From: Bhargavaea massiliensis
Lineage (GTDB): Bacteria; Bacillota; Bacilli; Bacillales_A; Planococcaceae
Reading direction: 5' to 3'
Assembly (NCBI RefSeq): GCF_018390575.1
Contig: NZ_JAHBCJ010000006.1
Span: 1-64,000 of the forward strand
Length of the DNA stretch: 64,000 nt
Shown: positions 17,720 through 26,471 of the stretch, in pieces
Layout: each line of letters opens with the position of its first letter
How positions within the stretch are numbered: position 1 is the stretch's first letter
The notes under the pieces: generated by a model
The model's database searches: none
What the model was told of the DNA's origin: nothing
What the model saw: only the letters and a program-made list of their open reading frames with translations
Program-made: the position numbers and the translations under genes

Positions 17720-17896
17720 AGTTCACTCCTATTTAAATCCGGCTGAGAATTCTTTTCACTTAACATTATAACGGTAACCCGCCCTTTGGAAAAGTCATTG
17801 ATACAACCTTATCCCGTGCATCGCCGCCTTCCTTCCTTTAAAATAAGAAACGGATGCACGACTATCGGTAAATATATGACGAAAGGTTGTTATAGT

Positions 17897-18721
17897 GTGG
17901 GAAAGCGGGAGGACATTTACGAGTATATCATCGGCAGGAAGGATGAGCTGGCAAAAGACTGGATCGCTCAAAGTGCCGGCAACGGTTCGGAGTCTGTCTT
18001 CCACAAAGGTGACAAAGGAAAGCTGCACCTGCAGCACGACAAGCTCATCGAGACTGTCAGCCGAATTTTCATCGAAAAGGATGATGACTTTAAATTACAT
18101 ATTGATGAATGGTCTGAATCTGTCGCTACAGACTGGGTGAAGAGCGGCGTGACAATGCATGAAACGATTTCACAGTTCCGGGTGATTCGGACGGATTACT
18201 GGAACTGCGTAAAAAAATATATCCGTTCGGAAAAACAGAATTTCACGATTGATGACGCCTTCTACTGGAGCAATCTCGTCAATGATGCGTTCGACTTCAT
18301 CACGGAAAACTTCGCCCGGCATTTTGAAGAAGCGCATAAAAACATTCTCTCATCCCAGCAACAAATGATCACTGAGTTGAGCAGCCCGGTCATCCCGGTC
18401 AAACGCGGCATCGGGATTTTGCCCCTGGTCGGCGACATCGATACATATCGCGCCCGCGTCATTCTGGAAACCAGTCTTGAACAGGCTGCGGAGCAAAAGC
18501 TCGACATGCTTTTCATCGATCTGTCAGCCGTTCCAATCGTCGATACGATGGTTGCCCACCAGCTGTTCCAGCTGATTGATGCACTCCGTCTGATCGGCGT
18601 GGAAGCGATTCTTTCCGGTATCCGTCCGGAAATCGCCCAAACAGCCGTACAGCTGGGTATTGAATTCCGCGGCATCAAAACACAGTCTACTCTTATGAAT
18701 GCTCTTGAACTCTATAGCTGA
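17897..18721 (+). CDS. RsbR-type STAS-domain stressosome protein
   Basis: 274 residues from the GTG at 17897, which lies 10 bases after GAAAGG; this is the length of B. subtilis RsbRA. The N-terminal half (about 1-140) has the helical globin-like sensor pattern (RKDELAKDWIAQ, YWNCVKKYI, FHHEE-like FARHFEEAHKNIL). The C-terminal STAS domain covers about 155-274 and has the switch region DLSAVPIVDTMVAHQLFQLIDALRLIGVEAILSGIRPEIAQT. Both candidate phospho-Thr (VDT and AQT) are present. It would sit in the stressosome that controls RsbT and sigma B. No rsbS or rsbT is adjacent, so it is a dispersed paralogue. Confidence 0.9.
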   Translation: MGKREDIYEYIIGRKDELAKDWIAQSAGNGSESVFHKGDKGKLHLQHDKLIETVSRIFIEKDDDFKLHIDEWSESVATDWVKSGVTMHETISQFRVIRTDYWNCVKKYIRSEKQNFTIDDAFYWSNLVNDAFDFITENFARHFEEAHKNILSSQQQMITELSSPVIPVKRGIGILPLVGDIDTYRARVILETSLEQAAEQKLDMLFIDLSAVPIVDTMVAHQLFQLIDALRLIGVEAILSGIRPEIAQTAVQLGIEFRGIKTQSTLMNALELYS

Positions 18722-18732
18722 ACGGCTCAAGC

Positions 18733-18769
18733 CCTCCCCCTTCCGCCTGCGCGGAGGGGGAGTTTTTTT
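18733..18769 (+). terminator. Terminator of the RsbR-type gene
   Basis: CTCCCCCTTCCGC, loop CTGC and its complement, followed by T7. Confidence 0.9.
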
Positions 18770-18873
18770 GATGAACGGATTATTCGAAATCGTCCGCCGA
18801 TTACCATTGCAATTTGGTCTGCGTTCATCAAAAATAAGAAAGAAGACATTTCTCTCAAAAGGGAGTGGTTGCG

Positions 18874-20571
18874 TTGACCACATTCAAGGACTATGAATAC
18901 AAGCGGCCGGAAATGGAGGCACTCAGGACTGAGTGGAACAAACACCTTGACCGGTTCCGGCATGCCAATTCCGCTGAAGCCCAGGACGCTGTGATCCGGG
19001 AACTGAACCGGCTGGCCGATGACTTTTCTACTGCTTCAAATCTGGTGTACATCCGCTCTTCCATTGACACGAATGATGTTTACTATGAAGAGCAGCGCGA
19101 TTATTTCAACGATATAGGGCCTGAATTTGACGAACTGAACACCGCATTTTATAAGGAGCTCGTTGCAAGCCCATATCGGGAAGAACTTGAAAAGCGTTGG
19201 GGCACCCAACTTTTCACCCTTGCCGATCAAAAAATCCGTTCATTTTCTGCTGAAGCGATCCCGCTGCTCCAGCAAGAAAACAAACTGGCCTCCGAGTATG
19301 CCAAGCTGATCGCGTCGGCGCAGATTGACTTCGGCGGGGAGACACTTACACTCGCACAGCTCGGCCCCTATACCCAATCGACAGACCGGGAAACACGTAG
19401 AGCTGCCAACGAAGCGAGATTCGGCTTTTTTGCAGACCACAAAAAAGAGTTTGACGGAATTTATCATAAGCTGGTCAATGTCCGTCATCAGATTGCCCAG
19501 TCTCTCGGCTACAAAGACTTTGTCGATGTCGGTTACCTGAGAATGAACCGGATTGGCTATGACCGGGAAATGGTGAAAAACTTCCGGGAACAGGTCAAGC
19601 TGCATATCGTCCCCCTCGCCACCCGACTGTACGACCGGCAGGCAGTCCGGATCGGTGTGGACCGCCTCGCCTTCCATGACGAAGGGCTCAACTTCATCAC
19701 CGGCAATGCGGTTCCGAAGGGCGACGCGGATTGGATCATCGAAAACGGGAAAAAGATGTATGATGAGCTTTCGCCGGAAACCTCTGAGTTCTTCCGATTC
19801 ATGCTGGAACGGAACCTGATGGATCTGATCGCCAAGAAAGGAAAGGAAGGCGGCGGTTACTGCACGTTCATTGATAACTATGATTCCCCGTTCATCTTCT
19901 CGAACTTTAATGGCACATCCGATGACATCGACGTCCTGACCCATGAAGCGGGCCATGCGTTCCAGGTCTACTCCAGCCGCGGAATCGGGGTACCTGAATA
20001 TATCTGGCCGACCAGCGAAGCGGCTGAGATCCATTCGATGAGCATGGAATTCTTCACGTGGCCTTGGATGGAACAATTCTTCAAGGAAGACTCAGAAAAG
20101 TATAAGTTCAGCCACCTCAGCTCTGCCCTGTTATTCCTGCCATACGGCGTGGCTGTCGATGAATTCCAGCATCTCATTTATGAAAACCCTGGCATGACAC
20201 CCGACGAGAGGAAAGCCACCTGGAAAAAGTTGGAGTCCGAATATCTGCCGCATCGTGACTACGATGGCCTCGAGTATCTTGAACAAGGGGGATTCTGGCA
20301 GCGTCAGGCTCATATCTATGAAGTTCCGTTCTATTATATCGATTACTGCCTTGCCCAGATCTGCGCACTGCAATTTTGGAAGCGCTCCAGAGAGGAACGG
20401 GACGCAGCATGGGCAGATTACCTGCACCTCTGCCGTCTCGGCGGCTCCCTGCCGTTTACGGATCTTGTAAAGGAAGCTAATTTGCTGTCACCATTCGAGG
20501 ACGGTTGCATTGAGTCAGTTATTGGCCCGATCACGGAATGGCTCGACACGGTTGACGACAGTTCACTCTGA
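18874..20571 (+). CDS. M3-family oligoendopeptidase
   Basis: 565 residues starting at TTG 18874 (TTFKDYEYKRPEMEALR), eight bases after AAAAGGGAG. A GTG at 18865 overlaps that Shine-Dalgarno sequence and is less likely. This is a zinc metallopeptidase of the oligoendopeptidase F/thimet class. The HEAGH zinc motif sits in DVLTHEAGHAFQVYSSR at about residue 350, and the third ligand Glu is in SEAAEIHSMSMEF. The C-terminal YIDYCLAQICALQFW stretch is also conserved. It degrades cytosolic oligopeptides. It is monocistronic, with a terminator downstream. Confidence 0.95.
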   Translation: MTTFKDYEYKRPEMEALRTEWNKHLDRFRHANSAEAQDAVIRELNRLADDFSTASNLVYIRSSIDTNDVYYEEQRDYFNDIGPEFDELNTAFYKELVASPYREELEKRWGTQLFTLADQKIRSFSAEAIPLLQQENKLASEYAKLIASAQIDFGGETLTLAQLGPYTQSTDRETRRAANEARFGFFADHKKEFDGIYHKLVNVRHQIAQSLGYKDFVDVGYLRMNRIGYDREMVKNFREQVKLHIVPLATRLYDRQAVRIGVDRLAFHDEGLNFITGNAVPKGDADWIIENGKKMYDELSPETSEFFRFMLERNLMDLIAKKGKEGGGYCTFIDNYDSPFIFSNFNGTSDDIDVLTHEAGHAFQVYSSRGIGVPEYIWPTSEAAEIHSMSMEFFTWPWMEQFFKEDSEKYKFSHLSSALLFLPYGVAVDEFQHLIYENPGMTPDERKATWKKLESEYLPHRDYDGLEYLEQGGFWQRQAHIYEVPFYYIDYCLAQICALQFWKRSREERDAAWADYLHLCRLGGSLPFTDLVKEANLLSPFEDGCIESVIGPITEWLDTVDDSSL

Positions 20572-20603
20572 TTTTAATTCACCGACCGGTTAACGTATGA
20601 TCA

Positions 20604-20661
20604 GCGAGCAACATGAATCTGAACGCGACAAAGCGGCAGATCATCTGTTGCTCGCATTTTT
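20604..20661 (+). terminator. Terminator after the M3 peptidase
   Basis: GCGAGCAACA pairs with TGTTGCTCGC across a 32-base loop, followed by ATTTTT. Confidence 0.75.
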
Positions 20662-20773
20662 GGATTCCTGTCAGGCAATCATTTCCCGAATTTGCATCTG
20701 AATTCAAGACAAAACGGGTATAACTCCTTCAGAAGGCAAAGTGGGGCTTCTTAAACAACCTAGGAGGGATCGA

Positions 20774-21394
20774 ATGTTCGAGCGAAAAAAGAACGATCCA
20801 TTTTTTGAATTGCTGGCTAGGATATCGGTCAATGTCCAGCAAGCCACTCAGTATGCAGATGAATTCCGGATCAGATCGCTGGGTGATCTGCCGGAAATCA
20901 GTGCTACGATGAAAAAGTACGAAACAGATGGCGATGAACTCATACATGAACTGATCGTGATGCTGAACAAATCGTTTATGACTCCAATTGAACGTGAAGA
21001 CATCCTGGCTCTGGCAAACAGCATGGATAATGTTCTCGACGGAATCGAAGAATGCATCGCACACTTTGATATGTTTGCGCTCGCCGAGATTGATGAGGCG
21101 ATGAATACGTTCATCCGCTATATCCGGCAAAGTACAGACGAAATCGTCAAGGCGATGGAGAAGCTGAAGCGCAAAAATCTGACAGGGATGCACGAGCATG
21201 CCGTGCTGATCAAAGATTACGAAAGCAAATGCGATGACGTGCTCCGCTCCTCCATCAAAGAATTATTCAAGAACGAAAAAGACCCGATCCGTATCATTCA
21301 ATTCAAGGATATTTACGAACAGCTTGAAGATATTGCTGACGAATGCCAGAACGTAGCCAATACGATAGAAACCATTATTATGCGCAATGCATAG
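20774..21394 (+). CDS. DUF47/PhoU-like accessory protein of the phosphate transporter
   Basis: 206 residues from ATG 20774 (MFERKKNDPFFELLARISVNV), preceded by TAGGAGGG. It is all helical, with the DUF47 pattern of E/D-rich metal-site motifs (KYETDGDELIHELIVML, EDILALANSMDNVLDGIEECI, YEQLEDIADECQNVANTIETIIM). DUF47 proteins are PhoU-like and almost always precede a Pit permease, as here (17 bp gap). They are thought to regulate its uptake. The B. subtilis counterpart is ykaA. Confidence 0.93.
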   Translation: MFERKKNDPFFELLARISVNVQQATQYADEFRIRSLGDLPEISATMKKYETDGDELIHELIVMLNKSFMTPIEREDILALANSMDNVLDGIEECIAHFDMFALAEIDEAMNTFIRYIRQSTDEIVKAMEKLKRKNLTGMHEHAVLIKDYESKCDDVLRSSIKELFKNEKDPIRIIQFKDIYEQLEDIADECQNVANTIETIIMRNA

Positions 21395-21411
21395 GGACTG
21401 GAGGTCGGCTA

Positions 21412-22410
21412 ATGGATTTACTGGTTATCCTCACCATATTGATCGTCATCTTTGCTTTGGCCTTTGATTTCATCAATGGATTTCATGACACGGCCAATGC
21501 GATTGCCACCTCTGTCTCGACGAGAGCTCTTCCTCCCAGAACCGCTGTAATGATGGCTGCAGTCATGAACTTTATCGGAGCCATCACATTCACGGGAGTC
21601 GCCAAGGCCATCACGAAGGATATCGTCGATCCGTTTGCCTTGTCCAACGGGGCGGTTGTCATCCTGGCTGCGCTTATTGCAGCGATTGCGTGGAACCTGA
21701 TCACCTGGTACTTTGGAATTCCATCGAGCTCATCCCACGCCATTATCGGTGCAATTGCCGGAGCTGCCATTGCAGCGGCCGGCTTCAATAGCCTGAACTA
21801 TAGCGGTTTCGTCAAAATTCTTCAGGCCCTGATTTTCTCGCCGCTGATCGCCCTCTCGATGGGCTTTCTCGTCATGTCCCTTTTCAAACTTCTTCTCAAG
21901 CGGGCTACACTGACCGCGACTAATCGAAGAATTCGCCGATTACAGGTCGGCACCGCTGCCTTGCAGGCGTTTACACACGGAACAAATGATGCCCAAAAAA
22001 CGATGGGGATCATCACCTTGGCACTGATTGCTGTCGGCTGGCAGACCACTGATGACATCCAGATGTGGGTTCGGGTCTCTGCGGCAACGGCCATGGGATT
22101 GGGCACGTCGATCGGAGGCTATCGGATTATTAAAACCGTGGGGGGGAAGATCATGAAAATCCGTCCGGTCAACGGGGCCGCAGCAGACCTAGCCTCTGCC
22201 TCAGTCATCTTCGGTGCGACACTTATCCACTTGCCGGTCAGTACCACTCATGTCATTTCCTCTGCCATCATGGGTGTCGGTTCGGCACAGAGGGTCAAGG
22301 GGGTTAAATGGGGGGTAGCCCGAAAAATTGTGCTTACCTGGATCATCACCATGCCGAGTGTCGGCCTTCTTGCAGCCCTATGCTACCTGATCCTGAATCT
22401 TTTCTTTTAA
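21412..22410 (+). CDS. pit: Low-affinity inorganic phosphate transporter, Pit family
   Basis: 332 residues from ATG 21412 after GGAGG. About ten hydrophobic helices are arranged as an inverted repeat, with the two family signatures GFHDTANAIATSVSTR (about 22-37) and THGTNDAQKTMG (about 185-196). Pit carriers import metal-phosphate complexes with protons (or sodium in some homologues). It is co-transcribed with the DUF47 gene. Some Pit proteins carry sulfate (CysP), but the DUF47 partner favours phosphate. Confidence 0.94.
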   Translation: MDLLVILTILIVIFALAFDFINGFHDTANAIATSVSTRALPPRTAVMMAAVMNFIGAITFTGVAKAITKDIVDPFALSNGAVVILAALIAAIAWNLITWYFGIPSSSSHAIIGAIAGAAIAAAGFNSLNYSGFVKILQALIFSPLIALSMGFLVMSLFKLLLKRATLTATNRRIRRLQVGTAALQAFTHGTNDAQKTMGIITLALIAVGWQTTDDIQMWVRVSAATAMGLGTSIGGYRIIKTVGGKIMKIRPVNGAAADLASASVIFGATLIHLPVSTTHVISSAIMGVGSAQRVKGVKWGVARKIVLTWIITMPSVGLLAALCYLILNLFF

Positions 22411-22625
22411 TATCCCTTGTAGAGAAATGTGGCAGCGGCCTTCGATCATGTCCGACCGACGATGATAAAGCTGTGAACGAAGCGATCGACGCCTGATTTC
22501 ACTTCGTGCTTTGTACGATTGCCCAGGAAATGATTTTACTTTTTATGGTGTACTAAACGTATGTGAATTTGCACGTTGGCGTTATTCGAGTATGCGATGA
22601 ACTACTCTTTTGCGAAACAAACGAT
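22411..22625. other. Intergenic stretch with no gene seen
   Basis: The gap from the pit stop to the TRAP permease stop is 303 bp, including the terminator that follows. Reading both strands I find no start with a ribosome binding site and no conserved-looking peptide. The AT-rich middle (around 22530-22565) has no obvious promoter boxes. Confidence 0.5.
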
Positions 22626-22683
22626 AAGCCCTCCTCTAGTGGGACAGGAACTGCACTGTCTTCTCGAGGAGGGCTTTTTTTCA
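22626..22683 (+). terminator. Terminator downstream of pit
   Basis: AAGCCCTCCTC pairs with GAGGAGGGCTT across an internal loop of about 28 bases, followed by seven T on the plus strand. It may also slow the convergent TRAP operon. Confidence 0.8.
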
Positions 22684-22713
22684 TGTGCCTATTCGTTTCT
22701 CTAAAATCAGCGT

Positions 22714-24666
22714 TCATACCAGTCGCGGCGGCCGATTCTCCGATTCTTTTTTCCGCTGGAATGCCCAGACTCCTGCAATGAAGAGAATTCCAACAATGTT
22801 GGTGATCATGCTTGGATCAATCAAGCATAACCCTCCAACGATCAGTGTCATTCTCTCCAGTAAATTGGAGTGGCTGACAAAATATCCGATCAGCCCGCTG
22901 CTCACTCCTGCCATGCCGATGAGTGCCGTCAGGATCGCAATGGAGATGCCGACGAAGGTTGCGTCAACACCGACCAAGATCGGGTTATATACAAAAATAA
23001 ACGGAATGATAAATGCCGCTATGGCAAGCTTTACAGCTGTCACGCCTGTCTTGAACGGATTGGCCCTCGCAATTCCGGCTCCTGCATAGGCAGCGAGACA
23101 AACAGGCGGTGTGATATCCGCCACAATACCAAAATAAAAGACAAACATATGGGCCGCGATCGGAGCTACTCCAAAATCATTGATCAGCGCGGGAGCGGCA
23201 ATCGTTGCGGTGACCACATAATTGGCGGTCGTTGGAAGACCCATTCCGAGAACTATGCAGGCGATCATCGTGAAAATCAGTGCCAGGATCAAATATCCGT
23301 TTGCCAGCGCGATGATACCCGCCGCGAATTTGGATCCGAGCCCGGTCATGCTGACCACGCCGGCGATGATGCCTGCTGTTGCCACAGCAGCAATGACGGG
23401 AAGGGCCACGCGGGCACCTTCCTCAAGCACCCGGATCGTACTCCGGAGGGACATCCGGGTGTCCTTTCTGAGCAGGCTCACCAAAAACGCAGAAAGGATG
23501 CCATACAGCGCCGCACGCTGTGGTGTAAAGCCAATGAGTATCGTGCCGATGATCACCAAAAGGGGCAGGAGCATGTAGCCGTCTTTTATCATAAGCCGTT
23601 TAAGAATCGGCAACTGTTCTTTCGGCATGCCGCTTATCCCAAGCCGCTTCGCTTCAAAATGGGTGCCTATGAATATCCCCGAAAAATAAAGGATGGCCGG
23701 AATAACCGCAGCGGCCATGATATCCGTATACGGGACTCCAAGATATTCCATCATGATAAAAGCGGCGGCTCCCATCAGCGGTGGCATGATTTGCCCGCCG
23801 GTCGAGGCGGACGCTTCCGTGGCAGCTGCAAATTCTGGCTTGAAACCCGATTTCTTCATCATGGGAATTGTAAAAGAGCCGGAAGCGACCGTATTACCGA
23901 CAGAACTTCCTGATATCATCCCTTGAAGCGCACTTGCCGTAACTGCCGCTTTTGCAGTACCTCCTGTAAACCTTCCTGTTAAAGAGTAGGCGACATCATT
24001 AAAAAATTGTCCGATCTTCGTATGGACGAGCATGACTCCGAAGAACAGAAACAGAAAAATGAATTTTGCGGAGATCTGTATCGGGGTTCCGAATACCCCG
24101 CTCTCCCTGTACCACAAATTTGTAGTAGTCCGTTCGAAAGAGAATCCCGCATGGGAGAGGATCTGGGTAGGGACGTATTTGCCAAATACCGCATAAACAA
24201 TCATCACAGATGCGACGATGACAATAGGCAGCCCGACGGTACGCCTCGTCGCCTCCAATACGAGAAGGATACCGGCTACTGATAGAATCATATCGGGTGT
24301 ACTGTAACCGGAGATCCTGCTCTGCAGAATCGAATCAAAAAAGAAGATCTTGTGGTAAGTGACATACATAGCGGTAAAGGCCAGTAAAACATCGTACCAC
24401 GGAACCCCATTTTGCTTTTTCTGAAGGCCGGCCTTAGCGGGAAAAAGCAGAAAGATGATTCCCAATGCAGTACCCAAATGGACCGCACCTTGTTTCTGGG
24501 ACGGCAATATTCCGAAATAGGCTGTATAGAGATGGAAAACAGTCAGTGCAACCCCCAAAAAAGTGACAATCCACGCCCATATTCCGAGATTGGTCCTAAC
24601 ATGGCTTTCCCGATCATACTTTTCGAGCACTTCACGGGCGTCCACTTGTTGCCCTTTGATTCCCAT
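22714..24666 (-). CDS. TRAP transporter fused permease (TAXI type, DctM-DctQ fusion)
   Basis: A 650-residue integral membrane protein. About 30-170 holds four helices corresponding to the small DctQ-like subunit. The rest is the large DctM-like subunit with the family stretches GMISGSSVGNTVASGSF, ASASTGGQIMPPLMGAAAFIM and LGMGLPTTANYVVTATIAAPAL. The short N-terminal cytosolic tail and fused architecture are typical of permeases that work with a TAXI binding protein, which is encoded just upstream (gap 68 bp). It is driven by an ion gradient, not ATP. The substrate is not readable; characterised TAXI systems take up dicarboxylates or glutamate. Confidence 0.95.
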   Translation of the reverse strand: MGIKGQQVDAREVLEKYDRESHVRTNLGIWAWIVTFLGVALTVFHLYTAYFGILPSQKQGAVHLGTALGIIFLLFPAKAGLQKKQNGVPWYDVLLAFTAMYVTYHKIFFFDSILQSRISGYSTPDMILSVAGILLVLEATRRTVGLPIVIVASVMIVYAVFGKYVPTQILSHAGFSFERTTTNLWYRESGVFGTPIQISAKFIFLFLFFGVMLVHTKIGQFFNDVAYSLTGRFTGGTAKAAVTASALQGMISGSSVGNTVASGSFTIPMMKKSGFKPEFAAATEASASTGGQIMPPLMGAAAFIMMEYLGVPYTDIMAAAVIPAILYFSGIFIGTHFEAKRLGISGMPKEQLPILKRLMIKDGYMLLPLLVIIGTILIGFTPQRAALYGILSAFLVSLLRKDTRMSLRSTIRVLEEGARVALPVIAAVATAGIIAGVVSMTGLGSKFAAGIIALANGYLILALIFTMIACIVLGMGLPTTANYVVTATIAAPALINDFGVAPIAAHMFVFYFGIVADITPPVCLAAYAGAGIARANPFKTGVTAVKLAIAAFIIPFIFVYNPILVGVDATFVGISIAILTALIGMAGVSSGLIGYFVSHSNLLERMTLIVGGLCLIDPSMITNIVGILFIAGVWAFQRKKESENRPPRLV

Positions 24667-24734
24667 CCCTTCTTCCTCCTTTCAAGAAAGAAGACAAAGA
24701 GGGCAATCAGCCTCCCCTTTGTCTTCCCCTTTAC

Positions 24735-25745
24735 TTAGTTCAGATCTTCAAGACCGGAGATTCCGCTTGCTTCCCTAGTGACAATCTGGACGACTTCGGG
24801 ATAAATGTGCCCGATAAACGCTGCATTTGGAACACTATTGCCTTCGAAATCCTGTTCTCCGTTTACCGCGAACAGTGCAGTCTCATGGACGGTCATACCG
24901 AGATCCATATTGCCCTCTCGGATGGTCGCCATGTTCTCAATGGATGCACCTGTCTCCGTATTGGTTATATTGATGCCGTCGATAGTCCGGTTCCAGATGG
25001 TGGCCATTTCTCCCCCGAGCGGATAGTACGTTCCGCCTTGGCTTCCTGTGCCTAGGACCAATTCTTTCTTGGTCCCGTCAACCTTTACTTCTGCAACCGG
25101 ATTTTCAACGGTCAGCCCTTGTTCTTCATAATAGCGCTTGGCGCCCGGGTGGATGGGCAAACCTTCCGATCCTTTGAGGGCATTTTCAAGAGTCATTTCC
25201 TTTGCTTGGGCATGAGTGTTTTCGTTTGCCTTCTCGATCATGGTCTTGGTGAGCTGATACCCGGTCTCTTCATCAATCGTATCTGTATTGGCCATCAGAA
25301 TGGCGTATGCCGTCACGGTCTGGATGTCTTCTTTCTGGAAGTCATATGTGCCTGCAGGAATCGTCATCGCCTTGTATTGGGTGTTTTCTTCAATGTGGGC
25401 GACTGCTTCGTCAGATAGGCTGATCAGTTTCACATCACCTGTTGCCGATTGCAGGTTTTCGATGCTTGCGGCAGGCAGGCCGAGAATCCCGATCGAGATG
25501 TCGATGTTGCCATCTTGCACGCCATCAGCCGCATCCCCGAAACCTTCCTGGAATTCTTTATAATCGCCCTCCTCCAGCCCGTATGCTTCAAAAATCACCT
25601 TGGAAAGGCCATTTGTCGCACTTGCAGGCGGACCGATCGCTATATTCGCTCCGCTTTCACTTGCGCTGCCGCCTTCGCTCCCGCACGCAGAAAGAACCAG
25701 CATCGTTAAAGACACTACGGTAAGCCACCAAAACTTCTTTTTCAA
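24735..25745 (-). CDS. TAXI-family TRAP solute-binding lipoprotein
   Basis: 336 residues starting at a TTG (25745) after GGGGGATG. A lipoprotein signal peptide (MKKKFWWLTVVSLTMLVLSAC) ends at the lipobox LSAC, so the mature protein begins at Cys21 and is anchored outside the membrane. The TAXI core is visible as LGTGSQGGTYYPLGGEMATIWNR (about 228-250) with ANTDTIDEE and NAAFIGH nearby. It binds substrate and delivers it to the permease encoded next. Odd point: an ordinary-looking TAXI core starts late, after a long N-terminal segment with a second similar lobe (IAIGPPASATNGLSKVIFEAYG), so the order of the two lobes looks rearranged relative to typical TAXI proteins. Confidence 0.88.
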   Translation of the reverse strand: MKKKFWWLTVVSLTMLVLSACGSEGGSASESGANIAIGPPASATNGLSKVIFEAYGLEEGDYKEFQEGFGDAADGVQDGNIDISIGILGLPAASIENLQSATGDVKLISLSDEAVAHIEENTQYKAMTIPAGTYDFQKEDIQTVTAYAILMANTDTIDEETGYQLTKTMIEKANENTHAQAKEMTLENALKGSEGLPIHPGAKRYYEEQGLTVENPVAEVKVDGTKKELVLGTGSQGGTYYPLGGEMATIWNRTIDGINITNTETGASIENMATIREGNMDLGMTVHETALFAVNGEQDFEGNSVPNAAFIGHIYPEVVQIVTREASGISGLEDLN

Positions 25746-25813
25746 TGGTCATCCCCCTTTTGTGATGATTTTGCATCGCGCAGGTGTCTGCTCAAAGAAG
25801 TTCTTCTGCTTCA

Positions 25814-25842
25814 ATTATATGGACAATTTGAAACACTTGCAA
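25814..25842 (-). promoter_or_regulatory. Sigma A-type promoter of the TAXI-TRAP operon
   Basis: The minus strand has TTGCAA (25837-25842), a 17-base spacer and TATAAT (25814-25819), about 70 bp upstream of the TTG start. Confidence 0.65.
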
Positions 25843-25874
25843 TAATTTTCTGAAAACAACAGAATTACATATAA

Positions 25875-25919
25875 TAAAAATGGAACGGTGAGGTAAAGTA
25901 ACCTCTCCGTCCCATTTTA
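25875..25919 (-). terminator. Terminator after the 146-residue membrane protein
   Basis: ATGGGACGGAGAGGTTA pairs with its near complement (two small mismatches), and T5ATT follows on the minus strand. It separates this gene from the TAXI-TRAP operon. Confidence 0.75.
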
Positions 25920-25923
25920 ATAT

Positions 25924-26364
25924 TTACCAAATCTGCGGCTTGACGACCATAAAATAAAGCATCAGCATCAGCAGCAAAATATACGTCCAAAGCTTTCTGT
26001 TCAGTTCGCCCAAAAGCCGACCGCGGTCAGCCTCCCTCTTCCTGATTTTCCGGATAACAGGTTTGAATGCACTTGCAAGGAAAACGACAGATGCCAGCAT
26101 GACCAGAATCGTCATGGCCACCCAGGAGGTCATCCAACTGTATCCGGATGAAACAATCAGCAGCGCGCCGGACAGGACAAGCAGGTGTCCTGCGTGCTTG
26201 ACGATTCGGACCGCCGACTGGAATACTGCCAATTGGACTTCCAATGCGGCCTCATCGGCCGACTTCATCCGCCCGATCAGCGGGATGAGGACGAAGAACG
26301 GACCGATGGAAAGTGTTGCGCTAAACACATGCACATACAAGATCAGTTGATAGTAAACGTTCAT
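25924..26364 (-). CDS. Small four-helix membrane protein, unknown function
   Basis: 146 residues with four predicted membrane helices at about 5-30, 55-75, 80-102 and 125-143. His12 (LYVHVFSAT) and His57 (KHAGHLLVLSG) lie in or near helices, a pattern seen in DUF2269/CopD-like small membrane proteins. A charged loop (KPVIRKIRKREADRGR) follows the third helix. The ATG follows a GTAAAGGGG. I cannot assign a function. It lies between the TRAP operon and the CoA-transferase gene in the same orientation. Confidence 0.8.
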   Translation of the reverse strand: MNVYYQLILYVHVFSATLSIGPFFVLIPLIGRMKSADEAALEVQLAVFQSAVRIVKHAGHLLVLSGALLIVSSGYSWMTSWVAMTILVMLASVVFLASAFKPVIRKIRKREADRGRLLGELNRKLWTYILLLMLMLYFMVVKPQIW

Positions 26365-26471
26365 TCCCCTTTACCGCCCGCACCTGTCTGTTGGCTCGCG
26401 GACGCCCCTTTCCCTGCAGTCATCCTGCAGAGTTGCAGATTCCTCTTTTCCATGCTGTCCTCTCCCGGATG

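Noticed and set aside
22563-22781. 72-residue plus-strand frame after pit
   Set aside because: It spans a terminator hairpin and runs antisense into the TRAP permease gene; no ribosome site.
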